From Anaerolineae bacterium (GTDB taxonomy: Bacteria; Chloroflexota; Anaerolineae; Promineifilales; Promineifilaceae), in NCBI GenBank assembly GCA_020848035.1, contig JADLAX010000005.1, positions 1-58,134 on the forward strand: a DNA stretch of 58,134 bases, written 5' to 3'. This document shows positions 56,906 to 58,134 of the stretch, piece after piece (the stretch's first letter is position 1; every line of letters starts with the position of its first letter). The notes beneath the pieces are model-generated. The model had not been told where the DNA came from. It searched no databases and worked only from the letters and a program-made list of their open reading frames with translations. The position numbers and the translations under genes are program-made.

Positions 56906-56919
56906 CCGACTTTTGTCGG
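56906..56919. promoter_or_regulatory. Palindromic operator CCGAC-TTTT-GTCGG
   Basis: Perfect inverted repeat with flanks GTCG and GTTTTG, 146 bases upstream of the DUF6069-like gene and 29 bases from the stop of the CRP/FNR gene at 56948. Confidence 0.65.
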
Positions 56920-56947
56920 GTTTTGCGAGGTTGGTTCGATTGATGGG

Positions 56948-57631
56948 TTATAGGGCGATTTTTGTCAGGGCCGGCCGATCCAGAATATGAATTTGGTGAC
57001 GATCCACAGCAATCAAACTATCACTCTCCAGAGTACGCAGGGCGCGCTGGACAACATCCGGCACGGTACCCAGGCGGGCGGCCAGTTCGGCCTGAGTGTA
57101 CCAACGCGGCCGTTCCAATACATTCTCGACGGCATCTTCCAACAGTAACCGGGCCAGGCGACCTGTCACCGGGCGTAAAGAGAGGTCTGTTACCAACGAG
57201 ACCAAATATAACATGCGTTCCGCCATTTTCGTGATGTTGTGCTGGGCAAAGTCGGGTCGTTCCTGCAGCAAGCGCAGCAGCGCCGCGCGAGGTATCAGCC
57301 AGACGCCGGCCGGCTCAAGAGCTACGGCCGTCGCCGGATTGGGCTGGTTGGTAAAAACACCAATTTCGTTGAAGGTGTCGCCTGGTTCCAGAAAGCGCAA
57401 GATTTGTTCACGCCCGGAAGGGGATGTTTTTACGACCTTGAGCCAGCCATGTTGCAGATAATGTAGACCAGGTTGCGCTTCGCCTTCGAGTACGACTATC
57501 TCGCCTGTTTCATATTCGTGCCAGCGTGATGCCTGCGCCAGCTCTTGCAAAGAAGGCTCGTCCATCTCTGCAAATAGCGTGATCTGTTTGATTTGCTGAA
57601 CAATTTGCGCCAACGTAGGGCCATGTATCAT
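56948..57631 (-). CDS. CRP/FNR-family regulator (227 aa)
   Basis: Same architecture as the 39082 protein: barrel with VVLEGEAQPGLHYLQHGWLKVVKTS and LEPGDTFNEIGVFTN (in parts), dimer helix (ITKMAERMLYLVSLVTDLSL), and winged helix (TQAELAARLGTVPDVVQRALRTLESD). The recognition helix (GTVPDVVQRALRTLE) differs from the other copies (E-S-x-S-R is replaced by P-D-V-V-Q-R), so it may read another site, perhaps CCGAC-N4-GTCGG. No Fe-S cysteines. Its start overlaps the truncated crcB stop by four bases. It is the regulator nearest to the 54759 and 56906 operators. Confidence 0.88.
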   Translation of the reverse strand: MIHGPTLAQIVQQIKQITLFAEMDEPSLQELAQASRWHEYETGEIVVLEGEAQPGLHYLQHGWLKVVKTSPSGREQILRFLEPGDTFNEIGVFTNQPNPATAVALEPAGVWLIPRAALLRLLQERPDFAQHNITKMAERMLYLVSLVTDLSLRPVTGRLARLLLEDAVENVLERPRWYTQAELAARLGTVPDVVQRALRTLESDSLIAVDRHQIHILDRPALTKIAL

Positions 57632-57933
57632 AGCGCGATTATACCTCCACTTTGTAGCCAGCGGGCCAGCGGCGCCCCTAAGACGGCCGCAAACAAGCCC
57701 ACCAGATTATTGCCGATAATGTTCACCAGGCCGCGCCAAAGGCTGGCGTCCCGCCACAAGTTCATACTCTCCACCGCATACGAAGAAAAGGTGGTGAACG
57801 AGCCTAAAAAGCCCACCGCCAGCAGCAGCCTGGCCTCCGGCGATAGTTGCAGTCGTTCCGTACCCAGGGTTAAAAGAAACCCCAGGACAAAGCTGCCAAC
57901 AATGTTGACGATAAAGGTGCCATAAGGAAAATC
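57628..57933 (-). pseudogene. crcB: crcB fluoride channel, 5-prime end removed by IS3 element
   Basis: The frame reads FPYGTFIVNIVGSFVLGF, then GFLGSFTTFSSYAVESMNLW, ending LARWLQSGGIIAL. These are the motifs of Fluc/CrcB fluoride channels (F-P-W-G-T-L-x-V-N, G-F-x-G-x-x-T-T-F-S-S-F). The first 25-30 residues are missing because an IS3-type element ends at 57934. The channel is probably non-functional. Confidence 0.82.
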
Positions 57934-58134
57934 TGATCTTCCCCCAATTTAGTGGAAATTAAGTTAAGGCTAATTGATGTTGATAATAGGCTGCTTCGTG
58001 AGCGGCCGGGCTGACATAGCCCAACGTCGAATGGCGACGCTGTCGATTGTAGAAGGCTTCGATGTAAAAGAAAATGTCCGTGCGGGCCTGTGCTCGGGTT
58101 TCGTAGACCACATGATGTACCCATTCCATTTTCA
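57934..58134 (-). mobile_element. IS3-family element, one end (runs off the window)
   Basis: TGATCTTCCCCCAATTTAG, at the inner end, matches the IS3-family inverted repeat style (TGA-x-C-x-x-C-C-C-C). The rest of the element is beyond the right edge. It interrupts crcB. Confidence 0.75.
57959..58134 (-). CDS. IS3-family transposase orfB C-terminus (partial)
   Basis: Minus-strand frame ends with FYIEAFYNRQRRHSTLGYVS followed by AAHEAAYYQHQLALT and stop. The E-x-F-Y-N-R-x-R-x-H-S-x-L-G-Y block is the C-terminal signature of IS3-type integrase-core transposases. The N-terminal part, including catalytic aspartates, lies outside the window. It has no ACGGCCGT within it. Confidence 0.85.
   Translation of the reverse strand, partial: KMEWVHHVVYETRAQARTDIFFYIEAFYNRQRRHSTLGYVSPAAHEAAYYQHQLALT

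Larger units (their letters stand above)
4264..57333. repeat. Hyper-abundant palindrome ACGGCCGT (AACGGCCGTT core)
   Basis: About 65-70 copies by eye in 58 kb, roughly one per 850 bases, where about one would be expected by chance for a given 8-mer. About 30 are the full 10-mer AACGGCCGTT. They are in every frame of genes (reading T-A-V, N-G-R or R-P-L/F) and in intergenic sequence. Examples: 4264, 7391, 11862, 17589, 19196, 22307, 36803, 45009, 51829, 56683. None are seen in 1-4200, in the IS at 46374-47994 or in the ISL3 element. Counts are approximate. Confidence 0.8.

Noticed and set aside
1..58134. tRNA, rRNA and CRISPR arrays
   Set aside because: I found no cloverleaf with a TTCRA arm, no rRNA stretch and no regularly spaced repeat array. 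The short repeats seen are isolated hairpins.

Overview
The window looks like part of a chromosome of a denitrifying or nitrogen-oxide-respiring member of the Chloroflexota (Anaerolineae/Caldilinea-like). The grounds are many lipoproteins, SARP/BTAD-NTPase-TPR regulators, several CRP/FNR regulators and a Nitrospira/anammox-type nitrate/nitrite oxidoreductase with a c-type-cytochrome NirK. This placement is an inference from gene content, not a phylogeny. A palindrome, ACGGCCGT (often AACGGCCGTT), recurs about 65-70 times by eye count, inside and outside genes. It is absent from the recombinase pair and from the two complete insertion sequences.

Layout. 1-2825: an IS630-like remnant, two overlapping tyrosine recombinases and a large palindromic site. 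2886-4174: a nitrosative-stress cluster with a DUF1858-like protein and an Fe-S repair di-iron protein (RIC/YtfE/ScdA type) that carries an in-frame TAG. 4224-10686 (minus): a seven-gene membrane operon with a 12-helix, histidine-rich protein that resembles a very divergent heme-copper oxidase subunit I, plus heme O synthase (CtaB) and a formylglycine-generating-enzyme-like lipoprotein. A divergent CRP/FNR gene shares a perfect TGTGA-N6-TCACA site with it. 11640-16466: DUF6069-like membrane proteins, a 128-bp MITE-like element, a P-type metal ATPase with a separate HMA chaperone, a CRP/FNR regulator and a ferredoxin. 16603-22201: a NarX-like kinase, a NarL-like response regulator and a SARP-NTPase-TPR regulator in one overlapping operon. 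22287-26036 (plus): small membrane proteins, a cupredoxin, a diheme cytochrome c and an alpha/beta hydrolase.

26002-35370 (minus): FmdE-like protein, membrane protein, EB_dh gamma subunit, TorD/NarJ chaperone, beta subunit (NxrB/NarH type), then two small proteins and the Tat-exported alpha subunit (NxrA/NarG type). A hicBA toxin-antitoxin pair sits on the opposite strand between the beta and alpha genes. 35427-39753: a phospho-dead receiver, a PCuAC-SCO copper chaperone fusion, a cytochrome c-cupredoxin-NirK fusion preceded by a perfect FNR/DNR box, and a CRP/FNR regulator. 39754-43483: a graveyard of gene fragments around an HtrA-like lipoprotein protease. 43484-49340: a giant hybrid histidine kinase split by a 1621-bp insertion sequence with multiple terminal repeats and a 6-bp target duplication. 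49592-50988: an ISL3-family element with an A9 frameshift. 51119-57631: another phospho-dead receiver, a chimeric deletion remnant, an NnrS/heme-copper-like membrane protein, ferritin-like protein, cupin, cytochrome c, a second DUF6069-like gene and a CRP/FNR regulator. The window ends in a crcB gene cut by an IS3-family element.

Together the genes suggest nitrate to nitrite (Nxr/Nar), nitrite to NO (NirK), electron delivery by membrane-bound or lipid-anchored cytochromes and a cupredoxin, copper loading by PCuAC-SCO, and repair or detoxification of NO damage. No canonical NorB or NosZ is visible. The histidine-rich operon at 4224-10686 and the 410-aa protein at 51967-53199 are the best candidates for an undescribed NO- or O2-reacting membrane system.
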